Source: Actinomycetota bacterium (GTDB taxonomy: Bacteria > Actinomycetota > Actinomycetes > Actinomycetales > Microbacteriaceae). Taken from it: a stretch of DNA of 34,527 bases. The notes below the pieces were generated by a model. The model worked only from the letters and a program-made list of their open reading frames with translations, ran no database searches and was not told where the DNA came from. Location of the stretch: NCBI GenBank assembly GCA_030840335.1, contig JAUZFR010000074.1, positions 1-34,527 of the forward strand. Reading direction: 5' to 3'. The translations under genes were made by a program, and so were the position numbers. The first letter of the stretch is position 1; every line of letters begins with the position of its first letter. Shown here one piece after another: positions 7,713-15,957 of this stretch.

Positions 7713-8411
7713 GTGAGGTGCACGCGAGGGGTCCTGATGGGATCGATCGCGGCATCCACCCTCCTTTTTGTGCTGACCGGATGCGCGCCGCAGGCCGCCA
7801 GGATCCCGCGCCCGGCTTCTCAGCAGCAGATCACGTCCATGATGCGAGAGTGGCCGCGCTATGAAGCCGGTCTGATCAACTACAACTCGCCGGCGGCGCT
7901 CGAAGGCGTCTCGTTCGTGAAGTTCGTCTCCGATTCACAATGGGTAGCCGTGATGACCGCCTGTACCGCGGAGTACGGCGTCACGGACATCGTCTATCAC
8001 CGGGATCACACCTCGACCGCAGGGGCGACGACGACAACGGGCCAGTGGGCGCGGGACTTTGCCAACGGCGCCTGCATCATCAAATTTCCACCGGTTGCGG
8101 TAAAGAAACGGCTGAAGACACCGCAGCAACTCGATTACATCTACACCTATTACAAAAACGAGCTGGTGCCCTGCATGGCCAGCGAAGGTTTCGCTGTCAA
8201 GCGGATGCCCGCGCGCGACCGATTCAGGCAGACGAGCAGGAGCGGGCTCACGCTGTGGAGCCCGTACTCCGCGCTCGAAACATCCCGCGCACCCGTCAAC
8301 TCGCTGGTGACCAGTGACGGATTGGCGCAGGTGCCCGTCGCCGAGAGGGCGAGCGATCCGCGCCTGGTCGCACTGCTCGCCAAGTGCCCGGCCCTGCCGC
8401 CCGGGGTGTGA
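7713..8411 (+). CDS. Lipoprotein of unknown function, first of a tandem pair
   Basis: 232 residues from GTG 7713. CACAAT (7701-7706) ends 6 nt upstream, pointing to a leaderless start; ATG 7737 with GAGGGG upstream is the alternative. A signal peptide ends in the lipobox LTGC (C24), so the protein is predicted to be lipid-anchored on the outer face of the membrane. The mature part shares with the next gene: a QI.S.M..W start, (I/V)DFV/SFV followed by a Cys, a second Cys before IKFPP, RLKTPQQLDY, LVPC, LWSPY and a final AKCPALPPG. Four cysteines outside the lipobox are conserved between the pair, suggesting two disulfides. I do not recognise a named family. Confidence 0.75.
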   Translation: MRCTRGVLMGSIAASTLLFVLTGCAPQAARIPRPASQQQITSMMREWPRYEAGLINYNSPAALEGVSFVKFVSDSQWVAVMTACTAEYGVTDIVYHRDHTSTAGATTTTGQWARDFANGACIIKFPPVAVKKRLKTPQQLDYIYTYYKNELVPCMASEGFAVKRMPARDRFRQTSRSGLTLWSPYSALETSRAPVNSLVTSDGLAQVPVAERASDPRLVALLAKCPALPPGV

Positions 8412-8416
8412 TTCGG

Positions 8417-9049
8417 ATGCGATCCGGTGCAATGAAAGCGGCGGTGGTTGCCGTCGTGCTCGCCGCGGGCCTGACCGGATGCGTGGCCGCACCCGCCGAC
8501 GCCCCGCCCGGCTTCACCGATGCCCAGATTCACAGCATCATGTCGGTCTGGGCGGAGAAACAGTCGACGGTCTACTCCGGGCACATCATCGGCGCCATGC
8601 AGAAGGTCGACTTCGTGCAATTCCTGCCGAAATCGGTCTGGACGACGGAAATCGAGGACTGCGAGGTGCGGCTGGGCGGCAGCCCATACAACGCCTCATC
8701 GAACAAAGAAGTAAACGACTACGCGCGAGCGGTCTGTGGCATCGAGTACCCGCCGCCCGTTCTCAAGGACCGGCTTCGCACGCCGGCGCAACTCGACTAC
8801 ACGCTGGACTACTACGCCAACGTGCTCGTGCCGTGCCTGCGATCGTCGGGTGTCGTCGTCGGCGACCTCCCGACGAGGGCCGCGTTCCGCATGGAAGGTG
8901 ATGGTGGCATGTTCGCGTGGAGCCCCTATGACGAGGTGTCGAACCGCCTGCGTCAGACTCCTGCCTCCCTCGCCGTATTGAAGGCGAAGTGCCCGCCAGC
9001 GCCACCCGGACTGCCCGACCCAGGCCAAATCCCCGCGCTTCAGCCATGA
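8417..9049 (+). CDS. Lipoprotein of unknown function, second of a tandem pair
   Basis: 210 residues from ATG 8417. A GTG at 8408 would overlap the upstream stop (GTGA) and is equally possible; neither has a clear ribosome site, so translation is probably coupled to the first gene. The signal peptide ends in LTGC (C22). It is clearly a paralogue of the preceding lipoprotein: QIHSIMSVW, VDFVQFLPKSVWTTEIEDC, IEYPPPVLKDRLRTPAQLDY, NVLVPCLR, FAWSPYDEVSN and AKCPPAPPG line up with it, including four non-lipobox cysteines. The arrangement shows an old tandem duplication with substantial divergence. Function unknown. Confidence 0.75.
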   Translation: MRSGAMKAAVVAVVLAAGLTGCVAAPADAPPGFTDAQIHSIMSVWAEKQSTVYSGHIIGAMQKVDFVQFLPKSVWTTEIEDCEVRLGGSPYNASSNKEVNDYARAVCGIEYPPPVLKDRLRTPAQLDYTLDYYANVLVPCLRSSGVVVGDLPTRAAFRMEGDGGMFAWSPYDEVSNRLRQTPASLAVLKAKCPPAPPGLPDPGQIPALQP

Positions 9050-9135
9050 TGACCAGCCGGTCTCGAGGAGCCAAATCCGCTCCGGCGAGTCGCCAATGGC
9101 CCCGCGACACGCCCTACTGGTAGAGTTATCGCCGG

Positions 9136-9214
9136 AGCAGGCTGGCTAGACGCTGGTCACCGGTGGTGAATTACTCAACGAAGTTGAGTGACTTTCTACT
9201 GTTGGCCAGACATG
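9136..9214 (+). ncRNA. actino-pnp-like cis-regulatory RNA in the pnp leader
   Basis: The 294-nt gap before pnp holds a structured segment. An outer pairing CTGGC (9142-9146) with GCCAG (9205-9209) encloses GGTGGTGAATT and a perfect hairpin ACTCAAC-GAA-GTTGAGT (9173-9189). Position and conserved-looking sequence fit the actino-pnp RNA motif described in 5' leaders of actinobacterial PNPase genes, thought to control pnp expression in cis. The assignment is from memory of the motif, without a covariance-model search. Confidence 0.65.
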
Positions 9215-9295
9215 CGCCCCACTCTTGGGAACTGCTGTGCGCATTCCACGATTCTCGTGAAATGACGCCTCGAACCCGCTCCTGCTCCTTGACGA

Positions 9296-9334
9296 GTCGC
9301 CTCCCACACGGGGAGACGACGTAAAACAAAGGAG
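9296..9334 (+). promoter_or_regulatory. Hairpin and ribosome-binding site just before pnp
   Basis: GTCG-C-CTCCC (9296-9305) pairs with GGGAG-A-CGAC (9311-9320), a 9-bp stem with one mismatch, placed 7 nt before AAAGGAG (9328-9334). The TTG start lies 9 nt after that ribosome site. The hairpin is close enough to affect ribosome entry or to be a processing site. Confidence 0.55.
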
Positions 9335-9343
9335 AAACCCCCC

Positions 9344-11647
9344 TTGGAGGGTCCAGAAATCAAATTCGCCGAAGCCGTTCTCGATAACGGCAAATACGGC
9401 ACGCGAACGGTCCGCTTTGAGACCGGTCGCCTCGCGCAGCAGGCACAGGGTGCCGTCGCCGCGTATCTCGATGAAGACACCATGATCCTGTCGGCCACCT
9501 CGGCCGGCAAGCACCCGCGTGAGGGCTTCGACTTCTTTCCACTGACGGTGGATGTCGAAGAGCGCTCATACGCCGCAGGCAAGATTCCCGGCTCGTTCTT
9601 CCGTCGCGAGGGTCGCCCCTCCACTGAAGCGATCCTGGTTTGTCGTCTGATCGACCGCCCGCTTCGCCCGACCTTCGTCGAAGGCCTGCGCAACGAGGTC
9701 CAGATCGTCATCACCGTTCTGAGCATCGCTCCGGACGAGTTCTACGACGCTCTCGCGATCAACGCGGCATCCGCCTCAACCCAGATCTCCGGCCTGCCGT
9801 TCTATGGTCCGGTTGGTGGCATCCGCCTCGCGCTCATGCCAGGGCACGGAAGCGGCGACCAGTGGATCGCGTTCCCGAAGTACAGCCAGCTCGAAGAGGC
9901 CGTGTTCGACCTCACCGTTGCGGGCCGTCTCGTGACTGATGAGAACGGCAACGAAGACGTCGCGATCATGATGGTCGAGGCCGAAGCTACCGAAGGCAGC
10001 TGGGAGCTCATCAAGGCCGGCGCTACGAAGCCCGATGAGGCCGTCGTCGCACAGGGTCTCGAGGCTTCGAAGCCGTTCCTCAAGCAGCTCATCAAGGCGC
10101 AGCAGCAGATTGCCGACCAGTCGGCGAAGCCCATCCAGGACTTCCCGCTGTTCCCGCCGTACGCGCAGGAGACCTACGACGCAGTCGCCGGCCTCGCGTA
10201 CGACGACCTCAAGGGCGTCTACCAGATCGCCGACAAGATCGAGCGCCAGAACGCCGACGACGAGCTCAAGGACCGCGTCAAGGGCCACATCGCAGCAGAG
10301 GTCGAGGCCGACAGGCTCCCGGCTTCCGCAAACGGTGAGGTTTCCGCGGCGTACAAGTCCGTCTCGAAGAAGGTCATGCGCGCTCGCGTGCTGACCGAGG
10401 GCATCCGCATCGACGGTCGCGGGCTCACGGACATCCGTGCTCTCGACGCCGAAGTGCAGGTCATCCCGCGCGTTCACGGTTCCGCGATCTTCCAGCGCGG
10501 CGAAACCCAGATCCTTGGCGTCACCACGCTCAACATGCTCAAGATGGAGCAGCAGATCGACTCTCTCGCCCCGGTGAAGAAGAAGCGTTACCTGCACCAC
10601 TACAACTTCCCGCCGTACTCGACCGGTGAAACCGGTCGCGTTGGGTCGCCGAAGCGTCGCGAGATCGGGCACGGCTTCCTCGCCGAGCGCGCCCTCGTAC
10701 CGGTTCTGCCGCCCCGCGAGGAGTTCCCGTACGCGATCCGCCAGGTGTCCGAGGCTCTCGGCTCCAACGGTTCGACGTCGATGGGATCCGTCTGCGCATC
10801 CACCCTGTCGCTGCTCAACGCTGGTGTGCCGCTGCGCGCGCCGGTCGCGGGTATCGCCATGGGCCTCATCTCTGACGAGGTCGACGGACAGACGCGTTAC
10901 GCGGCCCTGACCGACATCCTCGGCGCGGAAGACGCGCTCGGCGACATGGACTTCAAGGTCGCCGGAACGTCAGAATTCGTCACCGCGATCCAGCTCGACA
11001 CGAAGCTCGCCGGGCTGCCGTCATCCGTTCTGGATGGCGCGCTCAAGCAGGCCAAGGAGGCTCGCACCACGATCCTCGCCGTGATCAACGCTGCGATCGA
11101 CGCACCGGATGAGATGGCCCCGACCGCGCCTCGCGTGATCTCGGTCCAGATCCCGATCGACAAGATCGGCGAGCTGATCGGCCCGAAGGGCAAGACGATC
11201 AACCAGATCCAGGATGACACCGGAGCCGACATCTCGATTGAGGATGACGGAACCGTGTACATCGGTGCCGTCGACGGCCCGTCGGCCGAAGCGGCTCGCG
11301 CGGCGGTCAACGCCATCGCGAACCCGCTGAACCCCGAGGTTGGCGAGCGGTTCCTCGGAACCGTCGTCAAGATCGCGACCTTTGGTGCGTTCGTCTCGCT
11401 TACCCCTGGCAAGGACGGCCTGCTGCACATCAGCGAGGTTCGTAAGCTCGCCGGTGGCAAGCGCGTCGAGAACGTCGAGGACGTGCTCGGTGTCGGCCAG
11501 AAGATCCAGGTCGAGATCACGAAGATCGATGACCGCGGAAAGCTGTCGCTCGCACCCGTACTCGAGGACGCGTCGGTCGCAGACCCCGCGGACACCGAGT
11601 CGAGCGCCGTGCACAGTGAAGACGTCGAGGTTTCGACCGACGCGTAG
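9344..11647 (+). CDS. pnp: Polyribonucleotide nucleotidyltransferase (PNPase)
   Basis: 767 residues, the usual actinobacterial length. It degrades RNA 3' to 5' with phosphate, or adds nucleotides in reverse. Domain order is complete: first RNase PH-like domain (about 15-150), helical domain, second RNase PH-like domain (about 345-560, with [58 protein letters not shown] and [18 protein letters not shown]), KH domain ([20 protein letters not shown], about 602-660) and S1 domain ([28 protein letters not shown], about 670-735). The start is TTG 9344 with AAAGGAG upstream. rpsO, the frequent upstream neighbour, is absent; a structured leader is present instead. A strong terminator follows. Confidence 0.97.
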   Translation: MEGPEIKFAEAVLDNGKYGTRTVRFETGRLAQQAQGAVAAYLDEDTMILSATSAGKHPREGFDFFPLTVDVEERSYAAGKIPGSFFRREGRPSTEAILVCRLIDRPLRPTFVEGLRNEVQIVITVLSIAPDEFYDALAINAASASTQISGLPFYGPVGGIRLALMPGHGSGDQWIAFPKYSQLEEAVFDLTVAGRLVTDENGNEDVAIMMVEAEATEGSWELIKAGATKPDEAVVAQGLEASKPFLKQLIKAQQQIADQSAKPIQDFPLFPPYAQETYDAVAGLAYDDLKGVYQIADKIERQNADDELKDRVKGHIAAEVEADRLPASANGEVSAAYKSVSKKVMRARVLTEGIRIDGRGLTDIRALDAEVQVIPRVHGSAIFQRGETQILGVTTLNMLKMEQQIDSLAPVKKKRYLHHYNFPPYSTGETGRVGSPKRREIGHGFLAERALVPVLPPREEFPYAIRQVSEALGSNGSTSMGSVCASTLSLLNAGVPLRAPVAGIAMGLISDEVDGQTRYAALTDILGAEDALGDMDFKVAGTSEFVTAIQLDTKLAGLPSSVLDGALKQAKEARTTILAVINAAIDAPDEMAPTAPRVISVQIPIDKIGELIGPKGKTINQIQDDTGADISIEDDGTVYIGAVDGPSAEAARAAVNAIANPLNPEVGERFLGTVVKIATFGAFVSLTPGKDGLLHISEVRKLAGGKRVENVEDVLGVGQKIQVEITKIDDRGKLSLAPVLEDASVADPADTESSAVHSEDVEVSTDA

Positions 11648-11697
11648 TCACCGCATAGTTCTGCTCGGGGCCTCTCGCCAGGCGCCCGAGTAAGACG

Positions 11698-11733
11698 AAA
11701 GGGCCCGTCCTCCGCAAGGAGACGGGCCCTTTT
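11698..11733. terminator. Bidirectional intrinsic terminator after pnp
   Basis: Arms 11698-11713 and 11718-11732 (AAAGGGCCCGTC with C bulge, TCC; GCAA tetraloop; GGA, GACGGGCCCTTT) form a 15-bp stem followed by T's. The A-run before the left arm gives a T-run on the opposite strand, so it can also end the convergent LuxR-type gene, whose stop is 8 bp away. Confidence 0.92.
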
Positions 11734-11740
11734 GCGTGCG

Positions 11741-13285
11741 CTACTTTGCCGGCATGGGGCTTTGGGCCTGCGCGCGTGAACGCGCGATCAGTGTGTTCGC
11801 AACCGCGGTGCGGCTGGAGACCTGCCAGCGGGTGAAGATTCCGGCGAGGTGGTTTTCGACCGTCTTGACGCTGATGCCGAGTTCGCTCGCAATGTTCGCA
11901 TTCGGATATCCCCTGGCGACGAGCCCCGCGATCTGTTCCTGTCGCCCGGTCAGCGCCGGCACATCGACCGGCGCCGAACCCGTTCCGATGGCCGCGGGTA
12001 TCGCGGCGCGGGATGGCAGCCCCAGCACGCTCAGGATGCGGGACAGGTGCGTCTGCACCGTGCGCTCGGACAGGAACAGCGTGTTGCCGATGCTGCGGTT
12101 GGTGTGGCCCTCGGCTACCAGGATGGCGATCTCGCGCTCGCGATCGGAGAGGCTGGCGAACCCGCCCTCGGCGGAGCGAGCACGCCTGCCGAGACTGCGC
12201 CACTCGCCCGCGGCGAGCGTGCGCGCAGACGCGGCACCGAGCTCATCCGCTACCGTCTCGACGTCCGTGAGGGTCTGAAGCGCGATCCTGTGGTGACCTG
12301 CGGCGAACACGGGTCGCTGGGACGGCCGCTCGGCGCGAGCGGCCCAGGCCCGAGCCCCGACAAGATCCCCGCGGCGAAGAGCCGCCGAGACGAGCAGTTC
12401 GTAGCCGAATGCGCGGTCCCAGGGCTTGATGCGCGGAAGCGGTGCGCCACCGCTCGCGCCGACGAGCAGGGCGGCCGCGCGCTGGATTTGCCCGATCGCC
12501 GTGAACGACCAACTCAGCAGCAGGCAGGACCCGACCGACACATAGTTGACGCCGCGTCGAGCTTCGGCCAGCACCGCGGCACCCAGCCGTTCGACTTCCT
12601 TGCGATCCGACCGCTGGCCCGCGACATAGCAAAGCAACGCGTTTACCAGCATGCCGGCCTGCGGGTGGTTGACGATGTCCGGGTTCTTCAGAAGAGTTGC
12701 GCACTGCCTGGTCACGCCATCAAGATCACCCAGAAACGCGAGAGAACGTGCGACGACCAGTTCCATAAATGTGGTGATGAGGATCGAGAGTGACGAGTCG
12801 GATGCGACGAACGGGCGCTGCGCCGTTACCAGCTTCCCGACATCCGCGAAGTATCCGGACGACATCGATGCTTCGATGAGAGGCTGCACCAGAAGCAGTC
12901 GTTCGGGCCGATCGCGGTCGACTGTCGCCGCGTACGCCTGCAGTTCGGCGAGGTTGGGCATGGGTAGTTCCGACGGAGGGGTCAGATTACCCGGTTCGAA
13001 CATCGCCGCCGCCAGCAGTCGAAGCGAACCCGTAAAGAATCGGGCGTCCTCGCCCGCGCTGCCCCCGGCAGACTCCGCGACAACCGCCGCCTCAATGGCG
13101 GTCTGGGTCGCATCCGAAAATCGACACATCAGGATCTCGAACAGCGCGCGCACGCCGAGAAATACTGCGTGTTCGGCGGGGTCGTCCGCGAGCCCGGCGA
13201 GATGTGACGCGCGCGCGGCAGCGAGCCCCGCCTGGCCGTCGTACGCCTGGTCCCACAGACTACCGACTGCCCCCCAGTGATCCAC
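11741..13285 (-). CDS. LuxR-type transcriptional regulator with two tandem C-terminal HTH domains
   Basis: 514 residues. About 370 N-terminal residues are helical and Ala/Leu-rich, resembling the TPR-like sensor half of large LuxR regulators, but without the P-loop NTPase domain of MalT/LAL types. Two GerE/LuxR helix-turn-helix domains follow. The first is at about 385-440 (LSDREREIAILVAEGHTNRS, ERTVQTHLSRIL). The second is at about 450-508 (LTGRQEQIAGLVARGYPNAN, VKTVENHLAGIF). LuxR regulators normally end in one such domain, so the duplication is unusual. A TAGCAT -10 box (13297-13292) ends 6 nt before GTG 13285, so the message is probably leaderless. Divergent from the first aldo/keto reductase gene, a likely target. 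Confidence 0.85.
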   Translation of the reverse strand: MDHWGAVGSLWDQAYDGQAGLAAARASHLAGLADDPAEHAVFLGVRALFEILMCRFSDATQTAIEAAVVAESAGGSAGEDARFFTGSLRLLAAAMFEPGNLTPPSELPMPNLAELQAYAATVDRDRPERLLLVQPLIEASMSSGYFADVGKLVTAQRPFVASDSSLSILITTFMELVVARSLAFLGDLDGVTRQCATLLKNPDIVNHPQAGMLVNALLCYVAGQRSDRKEVERLGAAVLAEARRGVNYVSVGSCLLLSWSFTAIGQIQRAAALLVGASGGAPLPRIKPWDRAFGYELLVSAALRRGDLVGARAWAARAERPSQRPVFAAGHHRIALQTLTDVETVADELGAASARTLAAGEWRSLGRRARSAEGGFASLSDREREIAILVAEGHTNRSIGNTLFLSERTVQTHLSRILSVLGLPSRAAIPAAIGTGSAPVDVPALTGRQEQIAGLVARGYPNANIASELGISVKTVENHLAGIFTRWQVSSRTAVANTLIARSRAQAQSPMPAK

Positions 13286-13291
13286 TAGGTC

Positions 13292-13404
13292 ATGCTATCC
13301 CGCGACATTTGCTCGCCTCGCCACCCATCCGGGGGTAGAAATCGCGTACCAAATCGGCGACGCCCGCACAACCGCTGGGATGAGTCGACCGCCTCGCCTA
13401 GGTT
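13292..13404. promoter_or_regulatory. Divergent leaderless promoters between the LuxR and aldo/keto reductase genes
   Basis: On the minus strand TAGCAT (13297-13292) lies 6 nt before GTG 13285. On the plus strand TAGGTT (13399-13404) lies 6 nt before ATG 13411. The roughly 100 bp between them contains CCGGGGGTAGAAATCGCGTA, a G-rich box that may bind a regulator. Confidence 0.6.
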
Positions 13405-13410
13405 GGGGCA

Positions 13411-14373
13411 ATGACCGCAGAGCCTCTGCACGAGAGCGCGCTATCCGCGAGAGGTCGGCGAGAAATCGGCGACACGGGCATCCTTGTGGCCACGGTCGCA
13501 CTCGACGGGAGCATCTTCGGCTGGGCCGCCGGAGCAGACGAAACCGCCGCGGTGCTCGATGGATATTACGCCGCAGACGGGAATCTGGTGAGCACAGCCG
13601 ACCACTATGCGGGCGGCCGCAGCGAAGTGATGATCGGCAGCTGGCTCCGCACCGTGAGCGACCGATCGAGCGTGGTCATCGCAACGCAGGTGGGTCGTCA
13701 CCCGGATGCGCCCGGACTTAGCAGGCGCAGCATCCTCGGCGCGGTCGAAGCTTCGCTCGAACGCCTCCGCACCGACTACGTCGACTTCCTGTCGCTGGAC
13801 GGCGACCAGGCGGGCACCCCGGTCGAGGAGAGCCTCGAGACCGTCGACCGATTGATTCGTGAGGGAAAGGTGCGATTCCTCGCGGCTTCGGGGTATTCGC
13901 CGGCGCAGATCGGCCAGGTAGAGAACCTCGCCGCGAAGCTTGGTTCTCCGGGTATCCACGCGTTGCTTGTCGACTACAACCTGATGGATCGCGAGAACTA
14001 CGAGACGGCGATGCAGCCGATCGCGACCCGGCTCGGCCGCGGGGCCCTTGCCCAGCTGCCTCTTGCCAACGGCTACCTGACGGGCGAGGTTCGCTCCCGT
14101 GACGATGCACCGAAGTCGATGATGTACGAAGGCGCCCAGCGGCACGTCGGTCGTCGAGGCACGCGCATCCTCGAAGCGGTCGCGACGGTCGCGAAGGAGC
14201 TCGGATCGACCTCCACCCAGGTCGCCATAGCGTGGCTTCTCGTCAAGCCCGGCATTGCCGCCGCGGTGCTGCGAACGAACGATGCGCAGCACATGCTGCA
14301 CGGTCTCGAGTCGCGCGAGATTCGGCTCGCCCGGCACCACGTCGCCCTGCTCGACAGGGCCTCGGCGCACTAG
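13411..14373 (+). CDS. Aldo/keto reductase paralogue lacking most catalytic residues (probable pseudoenzyme)
   Basis: 320 residues with the full-length TIM-barrel pattern of aldo/keto reductases: GSIFGWAAGADETAAVLDGYY, ADHYAGGRSEVMIGSWL, SLERLRTDYVDFLSL, VDRLIREGKVRFLAASGYSP, LLVDYNLMDR and QVAIAWLLVKPGI. The family's Asp-Tyr-Lys-His tetrad should fall at 61, 66, 93 and 130. Here it reads Ser61, Tyr66, Gln93 and Asp130, so three of four catalytic residues are replaced. The tandem neighbour at 14556 keeps all four. The reading frame is intact and well conserved in other parts, which argues against simple decay. It may bind a nucleotide or sugar-like ligand, act as a sensor, or pair with the active paralogue. 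Leaderless start (TAGGTT 6 nt upstream). Confidence 0.8.
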   Translation: MTAEPLHESALSARGRREIGDTGILVATVALDGSIFGWAAGADETAAVLDGYYAADGNLVSTADHYAGGRSEVMIGSWLRTVSDRSSVVIATQVGRHPDAPGLSRRSILGAVEASLERLRTDYVDFLSLDGDQAGTPVEESLETVDRLIREGKVRFLAASGYSPAQIGQVENLAAKLGSPGIHALLVDYNLMDRENYETAMQPIATRLGRGALAQLPLANGYLTGEVRSRDDAPKSMMYEGAQRHVGRRGTRILEAVATVAKELGSTSTQVAIAWLLVKPGIAAAVLRTNDAQHMLHGLESREIRLARHHVALLDRASAH

Positions 14374-14396
14374 ATCTCGAACGCGTACTTCTGCCA

Positions 14397-14410
14397 CCCC
14401 CGAACTGGGG
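14397..14410. promoter_or_regulatory. CCCC-CGAACT-GGGG palindrome upstream of the second aldo/keto reductase gene
   Basis: CCCCCGAACTGGGG lies in the 182-bp gap between the two reductase genes. It closely resembles CCCCCCGAAGTGGGGGG at 289-305, upstream of the GH15 gene. Shared operator-like sites in two carbohydrate or redox gene promoters would suit one regulator, but two short G/C palindromes can also match by chance. Confidence 0.25.
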
Positions 14411-14555
14411 CGAGACGCGCGGATAACAATTTGCTCACCTTGCGCGGAATCCCTCATACGCGGGCTTAGTCTTCACATTAACGAGCCGCACAGCCCCCGA
14501 CTCGTGAGCTCCCATCTCGTGAGCACACCCCAGGGGTGACGCCTCGGAGGTGATG

Positions 14556-15524
14556 ATGACATCGGTACTGAACTACGCAGCAACCTCGTCGGTTTCATCG
14601 CCGCGGCCGCGAATTATCGGCTCGTCTGACCTCAGCGTCTTCCCCCTCGCGATGAGCGGAAACGTCTTCGGCTGGACAGCCGACTCCACGACCACAACCG
14701 ACATCCTCGACACGTACTACTCGTACGGCGGCAACTTCATCGACACCGCGGATTCGTATGCGGCGGGCCGAAGCGAGATCATGATCGGGAACTGGATGCG
14801 CGACCGACGCAACCGGTCAGACATCGTGGTCGCAACGAAGGTCGGCAAGAGCGCGGATAACCCGGGCCTGACAGCTCGGGCGATTACCCGGTCGGTCGAT
14901 GCATCGCTCGAGAGACTTCGCACGGAACACATCGACCTTCTCTACCTGCACATCGATGACGAATCGGTGTCGTTCGACGAGACGCTTCTTGCCGTTGACG
15001 AGCTCATTCGCGCAGGCAAGGTGCGGTACTTCGGCGGATCCGACCACACGGGCAACCGACTCATCGAAGCGCGCATCGCCTGCGCCCAACTCGGAGTCGC
15101 GCCAATGGTCGCGCTTCAGAATCACTACAACCTCCTGCATCGCACCGAGTACGAGGGCGGCCTGGCGAACGTCGCCGCCCGTCAGAACCTCGGCGTGATG
15201 CCACGATTCGCGCTGGCCAGCGGCTTCCTGACGGGAAAGTACCGCAACCGGGGGGACCTCGCTCGCAACAACCGCGGGGGAGAAGCGGCACGCTATCTCA
15301 CCCGCCGCGGCATGCGCACGCTCGCCGTGCTCGATCAGATTGCGCTCGCGCACGGCGTCAAGCCCGCATCCATTGCGCTTGCCTGGCTGCTGTCGAAGCC
15401 GTTTGTCGCCGCGCCGGTCGTATCGGCGAGTCAGGTCGAGCAAATTCCCGACCTGGTTGCGGCCGTATCCGTTCAGCTCACGCGTGGTCAGGCCGCCGAA
15501 CTGGACCGCATCACAGCTCGCTAG
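14556..15524 (+). CDS. Aldo/keto reductase with intact catalytic tetrad
   Basis: 322 residues. Of three consecutive possible starts (GTG 14550, ATG 14553, ATG 14556), the last is chosen because GGAGG (14546-14550) then sits 5 nt upstream. The tetrad is complete: D63 (NFIDTADSY), Y68, K95 (VVATKVG) and H132 (LLYLH). NADPH-binding features in the C-terminal part include IALAWLLSKP and APVVSASQVEQI. It should reduce aldehydes or ketones, or oxidise alcohols, with NADP(H); the substrate is unknown. Strongly similar along its whole length to the preceding, catalytically degenerate paralogue. Confidence 0.9.
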   Translation: MTSVLNYAATSSVSSPRPRIIGSSDLSVFPLAMSGNVFGWTADSTTTTDILDTYYSYGGNFIDTADSYAAGRSEIMIGNWMRDRRNRSDIVVATKVGKSADNPGLTARAITRSVDASLERLRTEHIDLLYLHIDDESVSFDETLLAVDELIRAGKVRYFGGSDHTGNRLIEARIACAQLGVAPMVALQNHYNLLHRTEYEGGLANVAARQNLGVMPRFALASGFLTGKYRNRGDLARNNRGGEAARYLTRRGMRTLAVLDQIALAHGVKPASIALAWLLSKPFVAAPVVSASQVEQIPDLVAAVSVQLTRGQAAELDRITAR

Positions 15525-15530
15525 CAACCC

Positions 15531-15545
15531 TTGCGTCAAGTCGGG
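15531..15545 (+). repeat. Short dispersed intergenic motif
   Basis: TTGCGTCAAGTCGGG begins 7 nt after the reductase stop. It matches TTGAGTCAAGTCGGG at 917-931 in 14 of 15 positions; that copy forms the right edge of the inverted repeat at 877-925. Both lie in 3' intergenic positions. Confidence 0.4.
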
Positions 15546-15562
15546 CGAATTGCGGGCCGCGG

Positions 15563-15925
15563 CTAGGTGAGGTGCAGTCCCGGGAACGAGATCCAGCCGA
15601 GGGTCAGCAGCAGCAGGAGCGTGTTCAAAATGAGCGCGACCACGGTGATGCCGATGCCGGAGCGACTCCGAGTGCCGCGACCTGATCCCCGCACGAACAG
15701 CAAGAGCACGAGGACGACCTCGAGCACGATCTCCATGACCGTCTTGCCGAGCAAGTGGGGGAGTGTGATGAACAGTGACAGGATGAGCAACACTCCGGCG
15801 ATCAGTTCGACCACCGCGAGCACGCCAACACCTCGCCGAGCGCGGAGGCGCGCAAGCGCATCCACGATAGCGAGCGCGCCGGTGACGACCAACAGGATGT
15901 CTAGCAGCGTGAAGGAAATGTTCAT
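15563..15925 (-). CDS. Small four-helix membrane protein of unknown function
   Basis: 120 residues with four hydrophobic stretches: FTLLDILLVVTGALAIVDAL, GVLAVVELIAGVLLILSLFI, MEIVLEVVLVLLLFV and ITVVALILNTLLLLLTLG. A basic loop (RGSGRGTRSRSG) separates helices 3 and 4. A TAGGGT box (15936-15931) ends 5 nt before ATG 15925, again suggesting a leaderless or nearly leaderless message. No family recognised. It lies between the aldo/keto reductase and TetR genes with no evident functional link. Confidence 0.7.
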   Translation of the reverse strand: MNISFTLLDILLVVTGALAIVDALARLRARRGVGVLAVVELIAGVLLILSLFITLPHLLGKTVMEIVLEVVLVLLLFVRGSGRGTRSRSGIGITVVALILNTLLLLLTLGWISFPGLHLT

Positions 15926-15957
15926 GCCTCACCCTAGCGGAGGGCCCGAACAGAGCG

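Noticed and set aside
13411-14373. First aldo/keto reductase as a pseudogene
   Set aside because: The frame is open over its full length, the start is well placed after a -10 box, and the fold-defining sequence is intact; only catalytic positions changed.
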